Part shown: in pieces, positions 9,781 through 19,629 of the stretch
How the letters are laid out: each line of letters starts with the position of its first letter
Position numbering within the stretch: the stretch's first letter is position 1
Assembly: GCA_026075535.2 (NCBI GenBank)
Contig: AP026547.1
Coordinates: 10,540,001 to 10,604,000, forward strand
DNA length: 64,000 bases
Reading direction: 5' to 3'
Origin: Tricholoma matsutake
Lineage: Eukaryota; Basidiomycota; Agaricomycetes; Agaricales; Tricholomataceae
The notes under the pieces: model-generated
What the model saw: the letters and a program-made list of their open reading frames with translations, nothing else
What the model was told of the DNA's origin: nothing
Database searches by the model: none
Made by a program: the position numbers and the translations under genes

Positions 9781-9949
9781 AGATTCCACCAGAGTCCACT
9801 GGAATCCACTGGAATCCACTGGACTCTGGTTGGACTGCAGTTATTCCAGTTAGTCCAACCGGAATCCGACCGGAATAACTGGAATAACTGGAGTCCGACC
9901 AGAATAACCAGAGTCCGACCAGAATAGGTGGGGCAGTGTAAATTACTGC
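9781..9949 (+). repeat. K2 right arm (short, no tRNA-like module)
   Basis: Core of ACTGGAATCC and CCGGAATAACTGG repeats ending in AATAGGTGGGGCAGTGTAAATTACTGC. It matches the K2 left end in inverted orientation. ORF2 ends only 67 bp upstream, and no A/B box pair is visible on this side, unlike the other arms. Confidence 0.7.
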
Positions 9950-10216
9950 GTTTTGCATGGGGGAGGGATTTTTTTCTTCATGTTTTTACCTCCCCCCTTG
10001 CATTTGGTGCGAGGGGTTAGCTTTTTATGTATATAAATAAAACTCCCTCTCACATCTTGTGAGAGGGAGGATTTTTTGTTTATCTATGTAATCACAATCA
10101 TCCCCACTCCCTCGCATTCAATGTGAGTGATGTGGTTAATTAAAAAAATTTGATCTTTCACTACTCTGAAAAAAATTAGAGTGTCATGAATAAACATTAT
10201 ATTACTATCTAATAAT
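9950..10216. other. K1 interior after K2: hairpin module
   Basis: The K2 duplication (9950-9957) is followed by TGGGGGAGGGATTTTTTTC, a CCCCCTTGCA-TTTGG-TGCGAGGGG fold, and a perfect 11-bp hairpin at 10043-10069 (CTCCCTCTCAC-ATCTT-GTGAGAGGGAG) followed by a T-run. Equivalent hairpins precede the K4 right arm (35242-35269, 35293-35313). No gene is seen. Confidence 0.6.
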
Positions 10217-10546
10217 TCTCCTGTGGCTCAACTGGTTAAGCACACATGTTTGGTTTGTCATGTGATCACTCTAATCAAGATGTCTTGAGTTCAATCCTTA
10301 CTCTGCACAAATATATTTTGTAGGCACTTTGACAACTTAAGACTTGAAATTTGACTATCCATTAGGGTATATACTCTAAGTTGAGGATCTGGAGTAACCA
10401 GAATCTGGTCGGAATAACCAGAATAACTGGACTCTGACCGGAATAACTGGACTCTGACCAGAATAATTGGACTCCAATTGGAATAACTGGACTCTGACCA
10501 GAATAACTGGACTCCAACCGGAATAGGTGGGGGAGGGTAAATTACA
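10217..10546 (+). repeat. K1 right arm with tRNA-like module
   Basis: Plus strand: CTCCTGTGGCTCAACTGG (A-box-like, from 10219), then GAGTTCAATCC (B-box-like, 10289-10299). After a short link come five GACTCTGACCGGAATAACTG-type repeats and the tail GGTGGGGGAGGGTAAATTACA. The tRNA-like head is nearly the same as that of the K3 left arm, so K1 and K3 share this end. Confidence 0.7.
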
Positions 10547-10905
10547 GCAAGATGCTCACAGAGTTCAAGGCTAATCACTGTGCAGGGGCAACCAATGTCC
10601 ATCAGTGGATAGATTTTAATGGGGAATTTGGTGATGAGGGGGCCAGTGGCATAGAGGGTAGGAAATAGGTGTGATACAGTAAAGGGGACATCAGCAGGGG
10701 GAGGGATGTATGAGTCAGTTTCATTGTCCTCCACCACCACCATTGTTGCTGCCACCGGCGCCATGAGTGTGACATATGTCTCAGCATTGGGCCAGGTGTT
10801 GTCTGCCTTCATGGGACAGTCAGAATTCTTGTGGCTGGCATACAATTTCTGGCATTGTGTGCAACCAGTGTGTTTTTTGAGGATTGCCCATTCTTTGAGT
10901 GTGAG
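10547..10905 (-). pseudogene. Retroelement R, piece 2: Gag zinc knuckle and protease N-terminus
   Basis: One open minus-strand frame. It holds a Gag-type knuckle CTQCQKLYASHKNSDC (C-x2-C-x6-H-x4-C) and CPMKADNTWPNAETYV. A retropepsin start follows, PLMDIGCPCTVISLELCEHL, with the catalytic motif DIG in place of DSG or DTG. The frame is cut by K1 exactly where piece 3 resumes. On the right it is cut by K4 within LTL-KEWAILKK. Piece 1 (35719-36453) ends CLPALTL in the same phase. This is part of one old gag-pol gene. Confidence 0.85.
10897..10905. repeat. K4 target-site duplication, left copy
   Basis: GAGTGTGAG occurs here and at 35719-35727. It belongs to the R gag coding sequence; 8 or 9 bp are duplicated. 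Confidence 0.8.
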
Positions 10906-11222
10906 AGGTCTTTACACTCCTCCCCCCAATCCGAGCGGACTCCACTCGGACTCAACTAGAAATTTGTTGGCTGAGACACCTGCCAAATTAGTAGGTCCAG
11001 TCCAAGCAGACTCCTAGTATAGTCCTAGCATCTGATTGGACAGTCCTAGCTGCATCCGTTCAGACAATCCTAGGACAGTCCTAGCATTCAATGTGTTTGC
11101 AGTTACTTATTTATAAATAGAAAATGTAATTAACAGTAGGGATTCAAACCCTACACTTTGACATAGCTTACATAATGAAGCAAATGAGCCTAACTGTTAC
11201 ACTACAATAGCTTTTCTCTCTT
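10906..11222 (-). repeat. K4 left arm with tRNA-like module
   Basis: Minus strand: TAGTGTAACAGTTAGGCTC (A-box-like, near 11187-11205) and GGGTTTGAATCCC (B-box-like, near 11138-11150), a core of AGTCCTAG repeats and a GGGGGGAGGAGTGTAAAGACCT tail. It pairs with 35393-35718 by its AATCCGAGCGGACTCC subtype. Confidence 0.65.
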
Positions 11223-11356
11223 GGAAAAGCAATGCTGTACATACAACACCTGGTGGCTGTGAATTACAAAGCACACAGCCGCATCATCAACACATCACTA
11301 CTGTCAAGTTGCAATGATGCTGCCTCCTCCTACCTCGCAAACCAAAGACAGAAGCA

Positions 11357-11455
11357 GGGCCCAAACAACGTTATCATTGTTAGGGCCACTAGTAAGTATT
11401 TTTTTAAATGTTCTTTGTTGTTTTGCTTAACTAACTCATTATTCATTAGTAATAG
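11357..11455 (+). repeat. Hairpin-plus-intron unit in K4
   Basis: GGGCCCAAACAACG...TTGTTAGGGCC (11357-11386) precedes an intron-like stretch 11392-11455 with donor GTAAGT, branch TTAACTAAC and acceptor AATAG. Same architecture as 2975-3537. Confidence 0.65.
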
Positions 11456-11567
11456 GTTTGATTATAGCAACAACATGACGGGACGAAACAACTGGACAAT
11501 GAGACAACAAGACAACAAGACGAGATGACAACGACAAACAAGGAGCAGCAGCAAACAACGAGAAAAG

Positions 11568-11580
11568 GCCCAAGAGATGT
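11568..11580 (+). repeat. Left half of a hairpin unit split by element C
   Basis: GGCCCAAGAGATGT-type sequence here pairs with GATGTCTCTTGGGC at 18801-18814. The matching GTAAGT donor, TACTAAC branch and TAG acceptor (18820-18876) lie after element C. C therefore inserted in the loop of a hairpin-plus-intron unit. Confidence 0.6.
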
Positions 11581-11811
11581 TGTAGCCATGGCAGTAGCAC
11601 ACATAGCAGAGTCCATAGCAGAGCTGTGCCAGAGTCCGGCATTCCCCTTAGTGGTCATGTGACATTGTAGATAGGGATGCATGTGTGCAGATAGGAATTC
11701 ATCTTTGGCTTGTCCACGTCCTTTCCGACTCGCATCTAGTAGTAGATGCGAGCCCTGTCCGAACCGTCTCGTCTAGTAGTAGATGAGACCATGAGAGACC
11801 GCACGGCTCCA
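11581..11811 (+). repeat. 5' LTR of element C (231 bp)
   Basis: TGTAGCC...GGCTCCA. It has two adjacent perfect or near-perfect hairpins in its 3' third, CTCGCATCTA-GTAG-TAGATGCGAG and GTCTCGTCTA-GTAG-TAGATGAGAC. By eye it differs from the 3' LTR at 11 positions, 10 of them CpG versus TpG or CpA. Confidence 0.92.
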
Positions 11812-12115
11812 TCTGGTGACAACTGGGAATTCGAACTCAATGCACACAGCCAACCACTTTCATTTCCACAAGTTGCTCCTTCTCGTCTCATTTATCTCAG
11901 TTACCATCCTTTTCAGCTCAACATCACCCTCTGATTGCTTGCCCACATTCGTTATTGTCTACATCTGTGACACCCAATCGTGTCCCTGCAACATGCACCC
12001 ATCTATGCACCTCATGTTGTGCATCCTGCTCCACCTCGTGGTGAGCCTCACATCTGCAACACTGGCTAAACCTGTACGATGTGACCCTAGAGGCAGATTT
12101 CTGCCTGCCACTTCG

Positions 12116-13525
12116 ATGACTGCGCTGAGTGAAGCACCATCCCTAACTACCTCATACATATTCCCATCGTTACCCAACCTCGCAACCAGCCCAACTCCCA
12201 CCTTCGAGTATATACTACCACCTGTACCCCTGTCTACACCTCAGCTCTCTACAACCCCACCCGACGACAACGACTTCATGCCCGAGAATGTCAAACCGTT
12301 CTGGGGCGACGATGAACATCCAGAGGAGAGCCCTCAGGACTTCCTAAAAGCGATGCAATGCTGGGGCCTCAACAAAACCAACGCCACAGACACACAGAAG
12401 CTGGAGAACTTTGGGCTCAACCTGAAATCGAACGCCGCAGCAGAACAATGGTTCGACAACCTACCTACCACCGACATCGACACCTGGGACCACCTCGTCA
12501 GTGCATTCAAGAGGAAGTGGCCGAGCAAAGCGCCCAATGTGAAGACCGTCGAGGAGAAGCAGGCAGTGCTAGAGCAAACCACGATTAGCGAAGAAGAGGT
12601 GGGGAAATGAGTGGTGACAAATGGAGTAGAAGAACTCATGCATGTCATATGGGCTGACAAGATAGAGCGTCTCGCAGCTGCAGTCCCAGATGCCAACAGT
12701 TTGTTGGTCAACTCCATTTGCAGATCAATGCCAAAGGTCCTACAGAAGGTAATGGGATCAGGGCACACCACCTGGGCATCATTCTGCAATGCTGTACATG
12801 CAGCTACAGTCACCCAGATCGCTGAGGCAAAAGAGGAAGAGAAGGAAGCATGGGAGTTACGAGAGCAGGTAAAGAAGTTACAGGAACTACGCGAGACGTC
12901 TGTGCAAGATGTCACAAATGCACTCCAACAGCTCACCCTCAACACACCACCCCCTGTTCCCCGATTCCCAATGCTCCAAACACAACCACCCAGCACCCCA
13001 AACTATTCCCCCGCACCAACGCTCAACGCGAACAACCAGGCCCCACGCACCACCTACCAAACACTGAACCAACCAACATACCAGCAGAACAGAACCCCTG
13101 CTGAGCGCATGAACGATGTCATAAGGCTCGCACTCCCCATCCACCCAAACACCCCAGCCAGCTGGCCTTTGTACGAGGCCCAGATCACAAAGTGGCACAC
13201 TGAATATGCTGGACAGCAAGTGAGCGAGACACATCCATACCCACTCTCACCCGGAACCATGCCTGTCATGTCAGGAGAGTGCTGGAGGTGTGGCTTGCCA
13301 GGACACATGGGCCCCAGCTGCAACAGCTCCACGCTGGTCCCAAGATCTGAAAGTCGCTGGTGATCCATTGCTGCATCTATCAAATGCAGCTGCCCACCAA
13401 ATGTAACAAGAAACGTCAACCTCATCAATGAGATCAGTCCATGGGCATCAAGGGAAGAGTATGACCAGCAAGTGATTGCCAACTACTTAGCAAGTCAGGG
13501 AAAAGGATTGGGGTTGTCAGCATAG
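12116..13525 (+). pseudogene. Element C Gag
   Basis: One frame from ATG 12116 to TAG 13523-13525, interrupted by TGA at 12608-12610 and 13361-13363 (both in positions fitting CGA). The Gag core (VKPFWGDDEHPEESPQDFL, AEQWFDNLP, DHLVSAFKRKWP) is followed by a coiled region (AKEEEKEAWELREQVKKLQEL), a Pro-rich spacer and one zinc knuckle CWRCGLPGHMGPSC (C-x2-C-x4-H-x4-C). The frame is open upstream to the LTR with two hydrophobic stretches (LLLLVSFISVTILF; LMLCILLHLVVSL), which may be leader rather than protein. The last codons overlap pol by about 60 nt. Confidence 0.85.
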
Positions 13526-16500
13526 AACAAGAGGTCCCGCTGATGACCCAAGGAAACAAGCATGATAGCAGAGGAATGGTCCTTGGGTGTGAGAAGGTGT
13601 CATCCAAGGACAATGAAATGCCGTTGAGCGCAAGGTTTACCATAGAAAAGGAAGACAAACTCTTACTTACAGATGCGAATAGTAAACCAGACACCACCAT
13701 GTACACCGCCCAAGCAGAATCTCATATCGTTGATCTGTATTGCATGGAGTACAACGACGATGAAACAAGAACCACACTGTTCCGATACATGGTCAAATTA
13801 CATGGACCACGAGGAGAAATCATGAGGCTAAATAGCACATTTGACGATGGAGCAATGGTGAACGCCGTTGATCTCTGGACATTCCGAACTGTCAAGCACT
13901 GCCTCGAAATGCTGGGGAAGTCAAATCGTATCATGCGTATGGTGGATGGTAGGCTGGTACCATCTGCTGAAACATGGACAGGAAGTGTCACAGCAGCAGA
14001 CATCTCGCATCGAGGTACCTTTGAAGTCTTCGATAGCAATGGGGCTTGGTCAGTGCTGTTTGGGAAACCCCTCCTGAAGAAGTTCAAAGCAGTGCATGAT
14101 TATGACCTGGACATCATAAGGATCCCCAAGGATGGCAACTGGGTCATGCTACAGAACCAGCACAAGTCGGAAGGAAGAACCCAGTCACTGTTTCCAGCAA
14201 ATGGTAATTCCGGTAATAACCAGTGCATAACTCCAAGGGGGATCTCTGCACATCCCCCCCGAGAACATGAGAGTCATCAAGAAACCAGAACCGAGCATCC
14301 AGAGGCACAGGACAGGCACATGCACCAGAATCTCGCAACACCACAAACTCAACACCCACTCATGCAGGATGGAAACAAGAGACGTACAAAAGTGGAACGT
14401 GCCCAGTGGCAAGTAGCCAACAGCTTGCACGAAAGGAGGTCTTGGGCAGAATGCGCATCAGCAAAGCGCAAGAGATTAGGGAAATCACTACAGAAAGATA
14501 AACGACTAACTGCCCAGCTTTCATCCTCCACCAAAATACCTCTTACTAATAATATACCCAACAGCCCAGACCCCAAACCAAGCGAAGGCAACATATGGAA
14601 TATCGGCTCAGAAGAACATGACATCAATACCGGCACAGAGCAAAAAATACTTTCCGGGGACCGAGACAAAGTGGTCTTCACCCGGTCATCAGATCCATTT
14701 AAAGTTGAGCGTGTGAATGCAGTGCTCTCAGAACTAACTATAGGTGATGATTTAACTGAAAAACAATGCATAAGCATCGATAACCTACTCCACGAGTTTG
14801 CTGACTGCTTTGCACTATCCATGAGCGAGGTAATGGTAGTAGCAGGAGCCACACACAAACTACACATACCCAATGGCACAACATTTAAAAAGAAGGTAAA
14901 TCAACATCCTCTCAGTGGCCCTCAAAAGGAACACTTCAATGGTGTGCTCGACAAAATGCTAGAGGCAGGTATAATTGCCCCAATCAGCCACAGTGTGGTC
15001 AAGTGTTGTGGTGCAACTACCTTGGCAAAGAAACCACATGAAGGCATAGGTCTAAACTTAGAAGAACTGCAACACCGGGTCAATGATGAATGCATCACCG
15101 CCGGAATACCTTCAGCCTTCAAAAACCTCCCACCAAGAAATTCTGAATGGCCAGACATGGTACCAGAAGAAACACAAATTAAGTGGCAAGTGTGCCAGGA
15201 CTTTGCCGAACTGAACAAAGTAACACAGGTACCACCTATGCCCCAAGGAGACATACGGGCCAAGCAACAGCGCCTGAGTGGCCACCAATGGGTAAATACA
15301 TTTGACTTTGCAGCAGGATTCTACACTTTCGAAATCAGCCCAGAGGACCAACCATACATATGCTTCTATGTGGAAGGAAGGGGGTACTTCTGTTACAAGT
15401 GCATGCCCTTCAGATTAACAGGTGCACCCTCTACCTTTGCAGAAATGACAGCTCAAGCACTTGGCGACCTCATAGGTATACTTTTTGAACTGTTCGTAGA
15501 TGATGGTGGAATGGCCAGAGATGATTTTGAAGAAAGATTGGCCAACATTCAAACATTGCTAACCAGGGTAAGAGAAAAAGGGCTCTCTCTATCAGCAGCC
15601 AAGTCAAAATTCTTCATGACTGAAGCCACCTTTGGAGGAGCAAGAGTGGGACCAATGGGTATAAAACCAGACTTGACAAAACTAACAGCCATCGTAGACT
15701 GGAAACGGCCCACAGATCTACAGAATCTAGCAGCATTTACAGGACTTACAGGTTATTTTAGATCGCTAATCAAAGGCTATGCAGCCTTGGCCCAACCCCT
15801 CACTGACCTAGCCAGAGGCCTTGACCTTCCAAAGGGAAAGGGTAAAGCAGCATATTGACATGCCATGAAAGGGCACTTGCTGGCAGGCCTATGGAAGGAA
15901 GAACATGAAAAAGCCTTCCTGGGACTGAAAATTGCCTTAACCAATGAACCAGTTTTGAAAGGACCAAAATTCGATGGAACACCCTTCATTGTTACCATGG
16001 ATGGTTGCAAATACGGTTTTGCAGGCATGCTGTCACAAAGACATACTACGGTCTCGCCAAATGGAAAGGACATCACACATATACATCCAGTCACATTTGG
16101 CAGTAAACAAACATCTGAGACAGAAGAGAAGTACAAACCATACTTACTAGAATTTGCTGCACTGAAGTTCTCTTTAGACAAATTCTCTGACCTTATATGG
16201 GGCTACCCAGTGGAACTAGAAACAGACTGTCAGGCACTCAGAGACCACCTGCTAAATGACAAACTCAACTCCACCCATGCTCATTAGAGGGATGGCGTGT
16301 TAGCCCACCAAATTGTGGACATACGACACTGACCTGGCCGCCTAAACCCTGTAGTGGATGGTATCAGCAGGAAATATGTGAACCTACCCAAGGAAGAAAA
16401 TGATGGTCACACATGGACAGTAAGTGAAGATTGGGAAGCACAAATGGGCATTCAGAACGACATATTCCAAATTGAGTCACCACTCATTTATGATGCTCTC

Positions 16501-17953
16501 AAAACCCGGTTCGCTAATGAAAAAGTATTCCTAAATGTTATAGAGGCACTGGCTGAACTAGATCATGGGAGGAGTATTAAGGAACAGAAGAAAGCTAAGC
16601 ACCAGGCAGAAGGGTACATAATCCAAGACGGTAAGCTTTGGAGGATTGGCGACACCAAATCTACATGGGCGAAACCATGAGTAGAATGTGTACCACAATT
16701 GGAGGCAGTCACACTAGCATGGGAGGTACACCAGAGCCAAGGACATTTCCACCGAGATAATGTGAAGATTGCACTAATGGACAAGATAGCCAGCCCACAT
16801 CTAGACCAATCCATCACCAAGGCAATCATGGATTGTGGTAAGTGCAAAGGACATGGCCCAAAACACTTACATTCACTAGTAGAGCCCATAATGCGGTGAC
16901 ACCCATTTGAACTGCTTGTGGGAGACACACTGTCAATGCCAAAAGGAAAAGGGGGTTTCACAAAAATTGCATTATACACAGACGTCTACTTGCAACATGT
17001 TTGGGCATATAAACTCAAGATGGCTGCAACAGCTGCAACCACATGCAGAACATTCAACAAAATTTGTACCACGTTCACAGCACCTGAAGCCCTCATGGTT
17101 GATGGAGGACCTGAGTTTGACAACAACGCTGTTCGTGAAGCATGCACCACATGTAAGGTTGAGTTGCGGATCATCCCAGGATATTCCCCCTGGATCAATG
17201 GCCTCATAGAAGGGATGAACGCAAAATTGTTGGGGAGATTGAAGAGGCCATGATCACCCAATCTAGGGGAGGACAAATGCAAGGCAAAGGACCTACCAGC
17301 TTCATGGCCTGACCACCTTGAGGAAGCCATTGAATCCCTTAATAATTGCATACTGCCAAATCTCAAATTCTCACCAAATGAACTTCTTCTAGGCATTGTG
17401 ATCAACACAAAGCACACTCCAGTGGACCGAGCAGCACAGGAAGTGTCAACTGGTGAAGTGGGGGTCCAGATGGCATACATGGAACAGCAGCAATTAGATG
17501 GGTACAAGCACATATTATCTCATGCCCATAAACGGAAGCTGGCGTTCGACAGGAGACTATTAGCCCAAGCTCCAAGAGAGGTCATATTCAAAGCAGGACA
17601 ACTCATACAGGTATACAGGAGTGACCTGGACTTCAGATTTAAGGTAGAAAGGAAGATGGAGCCTAGGTGGTCAGCACCACACTGAGTAACAAGCAGGGAC
17701 CACAATTCTTACAAGTTGGAGACTCTTGAAGGATTACCTATTAGCAACAGGTTCTCCTCCAGGTGACTACAAAGGTTCATTCCACGTAGCAGCACAGCAC
17801 TACACAAATATTGAAAAACTGCGGAGTAAGCAGGAAGCTGAAGAAGACATTGTGCAAGGGGTAGAAGGAAGACAGGTGATTGATGATGATAGCAATACAG
17901 ATTGGGAGGATATAGAGCACAGAGCAGAGCAGGAACCATCAACCCCCAGCTGA
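13465..17953 (+). pseudogene. Element C Pol (protease, RT, RNase H, integrase)
   Basis: A single frame carries all domains. Protease: STFDDGAMVNAVD, active-site DDG, about 13835-13865. RT: VCQDFAELNK, NTFDFAAGFYTFEI, MPFRLTGAPSTFAE and the catalytic LFVDDGG near 15493-15510. RNase H: FIVTMDGCKYGFAGML, ELETDCQALRDHL. Integrase: HQSQGHFH...CGKC; Asp 16924-16926, Asp in MVDGGPEFDN at 17101-17103, Glu in LIEGMN at 17209-17211. In-frame stops are TGA at 15856, 16330, 16678, 16897, 17251, 17683 and 17764 and TAG at 16285. Each fits Arg CGA, or Trp TGG for the TAG (HxRDGVLAH, RHxPGRLN). The acidic C-terminus continues after a frameshift near 17800 to 17953. No chromodomain. Confidence 0.9.
13498..13504 (+). 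other. Candidate -1 frameshift site of element C
   Basis: The heptamer G_GGA_AAA is phased to the Gag frame (codons GGA 13499-13501 and AAA 13502-13504). It lies 18 bp before the Gag stop and within the 60-bp window (13465-13525) where Gag and Pol frames overlap. Pol is in the -1 frame. The pattern X_XXY_YYZ is the canonical -1 slippage signal. A single-base deletion is the dull alternative. Confidence 0.55.
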
Positions 17954-18065
17954 GTTCAGCAATGGCCCTGGCTGCTGACTAACACCAATCATTTTAAGCC
18001 CGACTCCCTATATATTAGAGGCCCTAGATTGCTTCAACCACCTTGCCCAACCCACACTCAGTCTA
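17954..18065 (+). other. Spacer between pol and ORF3 of element C
   Basis: No frame with recognisable content. It could hold a spliced leader for ORF3, but no clear splice pair is seen. Confidence 0.4.
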
Positions 18066-18389
18066 ATGAACACAAGAGCCTTGAATAATGGATGGTTTTC
18101 CGGATATACCCTATTCTTCATTGTCATGGTGTTCCTCAGCCCTTTCATCCTAACATCAAAACAACTACAACCGGACCCTGAATATGACGATATTGAACTG
18201 GGGGAGTTACCCAGTTTTGTCAACCCAGAGCTAGTTCAAGAATGACTTGCTATCCCAATACCACCCGACATCGACTTCCCACCGGCTGCTCATTTACGGC
18301 CTTCACAAGATGCACACCCAGTAACCCTGACCGATCCAAGAGCCAACTACAATGATGGACAAGGTCCCAGAAGGTACCTGTGGCCCTAA
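18066..18389 (+). pseudogene. Element C ORF3: small single-pass membrane protein, envelope position
   Basis: ATG 18066 to TAA 18387-18389, 107 codons, with one in-frame TGA at 18243-18245 (VQE-stop-LAIP, fits CGA). The N-terminus has one strongly hydrophobic segment, WFSGYTLFFIVMVFLSPFIL (about aa 10-29), followed by an acidic and Pro-rich tail (DPEYDDIELGELP, IPPDIDFPP). It lies between integrase and 3' LTR in sense orientation, where Ty3/gypsy elements of some lineages carry env-like genes. I see no resemblance to a known envelope, no signal cleavage site and no Cys pairs. It shows the same decay type as gag and pol, which favours a former real gene. Alternative: a chance ORF. Confidence 0.5.
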
Positions 18390-18560
18390 ACACCATTTCT
18401 ACATTGGGCCTTTAGGGGGAGCGATTGTCATGGACATGCCTCCTGGGGTACATGGGCCAAGGTGAGGGTAAGGCATTGGTGCCTTGTACATACACATGCA
18501 TATCTTAATTCTCTGAGTTGAGATTGCAACAAGGGTGTTGCTATTTGGAGGAGGGGCACA

Positions 18561-18791
18561 TGTAGCCGTGGCAGTAGCACACATAGCAGAGTCCATAGCA
18601 GAGCCGTGCCAGAGTCCGGCATTCCCCTTAGTGGTCACGTGACATTGTAGATAGGGATGCGTGTGTGCAGATAGGAATTCATCTTTGGCTTGTCCATGTC
18701 CTTTCCGACTCGCATCTAGTAGTAGACGCGAGCCCTGTCCAAACCGTCTCGTCTAGTAGTAGACGAGACCCTGAGAGACTGCATGGCTCCA
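18561..18791 (+). repeat. 3' LTR of element C (231 bp)
   Basis: Same length as the 5' copy, preceded by the purine-rich GGAGGAGGGGCACA. Retains intact CpGs at several sites where the 5' copy has TpG or CpA, and the reverse. Confidence 0.92.
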
Positions 18792-19479
18792 ACATCCATT
18801 GATGTCTCTTGGGCTGCAAGTAAGTTTTTCTTTTCTTTTCTCATTCCTTTCCTTCTTTACTAACAAACTTTTGTAGGTACTAATTTAAACTATTGATAGC
18901 AATGATGACAAGATGGCAGGGGCCAACAAAACAGACAATGGGGATGATAGGAAGGGACAGCAGGAGGAATGAAAAGGCCAACGACCAGCACCAGCAACCA
19001 CCGTTGTGAGCCCCTGCTTGCAAGGTGGATCACTGGTGCTCAATGATGAACCAGCAACAATGGAAGGGGAGGGACGATGACAGGGGATGATGACGATGAG
19101 GGGGGAGGAGACAAGAGGGGGGGAGAATGACCACAATGACAGGATGATGATGGAGACGAGAGGGGGGGACAACGATGATGGAACACACCACCCACCCCCA
19201 GCCTCATGAGCAACTGGACCATGGGTGGAATGATGACGAGGCCCACCAAGCACCCTGGAGATGAAAAGGGGGGAACAATGACAAGAGGGGGAATGACAAT
19301 GAAAAGGGGAGGGGGGAACAACAAAGGGAAATGACAAAGGGGAGAGGGGAGCGACAACAGAGGAATGATGATGAGGGGGGGACTTTTTGTATTTTTTGTC
19401 CTTTGATATCTATAGTTATTATATTCAATTAAACTATTCATAAAAGATACCCCAAATAAATTAGTAGTTTGGATATCTG
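18792..19479 (+). other. K4 interior: intron-like unit and CpA/GA-rich DNA
   Basis: Right half of the hairpin unit, then an intron-like stretch 18820-18876 (donor GTAAGT, branch TACTAAC, acceptor TTTGTAG). From 18890 comes GACAAT/GATGATG-rich sequence like the Asp/Asn-rich region of K2, one CCACCCACCCCCAGCCTCATGAGCAA unit (19188-), and AT-rich DNA. No intact gene. Confidence 0.5.
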
Positions 19480-19629
19480 TGAAGGTCTGTAATGAGGTCA
19501 GTAAGGTTTTGTAATGAGGTCAATAAAGTTTTGTAATGAGGTCAATAAAGTTTTGTAATGAGGTCAATAAAGTTTTGTAATGAGGTCAGTAAAGTTTTGT
19601 AAGGAGGTCAGTAAAGTTTTGTAAGGAGG
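19480..19629 (+). repeat. Minisatellite, left part (split by element A)
   Basis: Repeats of about 21-22 bp on the theme GTAATGAGGTCAATAAAGTTTT. The array is interrupted at GGAGG (19625-19629) by element A and resumes at 31440. Confidence 0.85.

Larger units (their letters stand above)
4239..9949 (+). mobile_element. K2: coding TIR element with CxC5/CxC6 transposase-like gene
   Basis: It is bounded by a perfect 8-bp duplication GTTTTGCA and by inverted ends AGTACTTTACACTCCCCCACC (left) and, reverse-complemented, GCAGTAATTTACACTGCCCC (right), both continuing ACCTATTC. It is 5711 bp long. Contents in order: left arm with tRNA-like module, a decayed 5' region with tandem small exon-intron units, ORF1 (6150-7361, unknown), ORF2 (7448-9713, CxC5/CxC6 with DDE-like triad) and a short right arm. 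KDZ-type transposons are, as I recall, reported with 8-bp duplications, which agrees. ORF2 has stops and a frameshift, so this copy is dead. Confidence 0.8.
2381..10546. mobile_element. K1: TIR element inside R protease, itself split by K2
   Basis: The left end reads TGAGTACTTTACACTCCCCC. The right end, reverse-complemented, reads TGTAATTTACCCTCCCCC, and both continue ACCTATTCCGGTTGGA. The flanks are CCGAGATG (2373-2380) and GCAAGATG (10547-10554), an imperfect 8-bp target duplication (6 of 8 identical). R protease sequence lies on both sides and stays in frame. Without K2, K1 is about 2.5 kb. It holds no recognisable gene, only hairpins, intron-like units and CA/GT-rich DNA, so I read it as non-autonomous. 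K3 is the same kind of element in the opposite orientation. Confidence 0.75.
11581..18791 (+). mobile_element. Element C: full-length Ty3/gypsy element with ORF3
   Basis: 7211 bp with two 231-bp LTRs, Gag and Pol (PR-RT-RH-IN) in the Ty3/gypsy order, and a small third ORF. No chromodomain is seen after the integrase. A clean 5-bp target duplication is not visible: GATGT ends the left flank but starts nine bases after the right LTR. All genes carry nonsense changes, so it is inactive. Confidence 0.9.

Noticed and set aside
11812..12115. Signal-peptide protein in the C leader
   Set aside because: Two hydrophobic stretches are in frame with gag, but the region starts at the primer-binding site and has no clear start codon; left as a note in the Gag entry.
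18066..18389. Viral envelope protein
   Set aside because: Only one membrane segment, 107 codons, no Cys pairs or glycoprotein-like features. Position alone does not justify the name.
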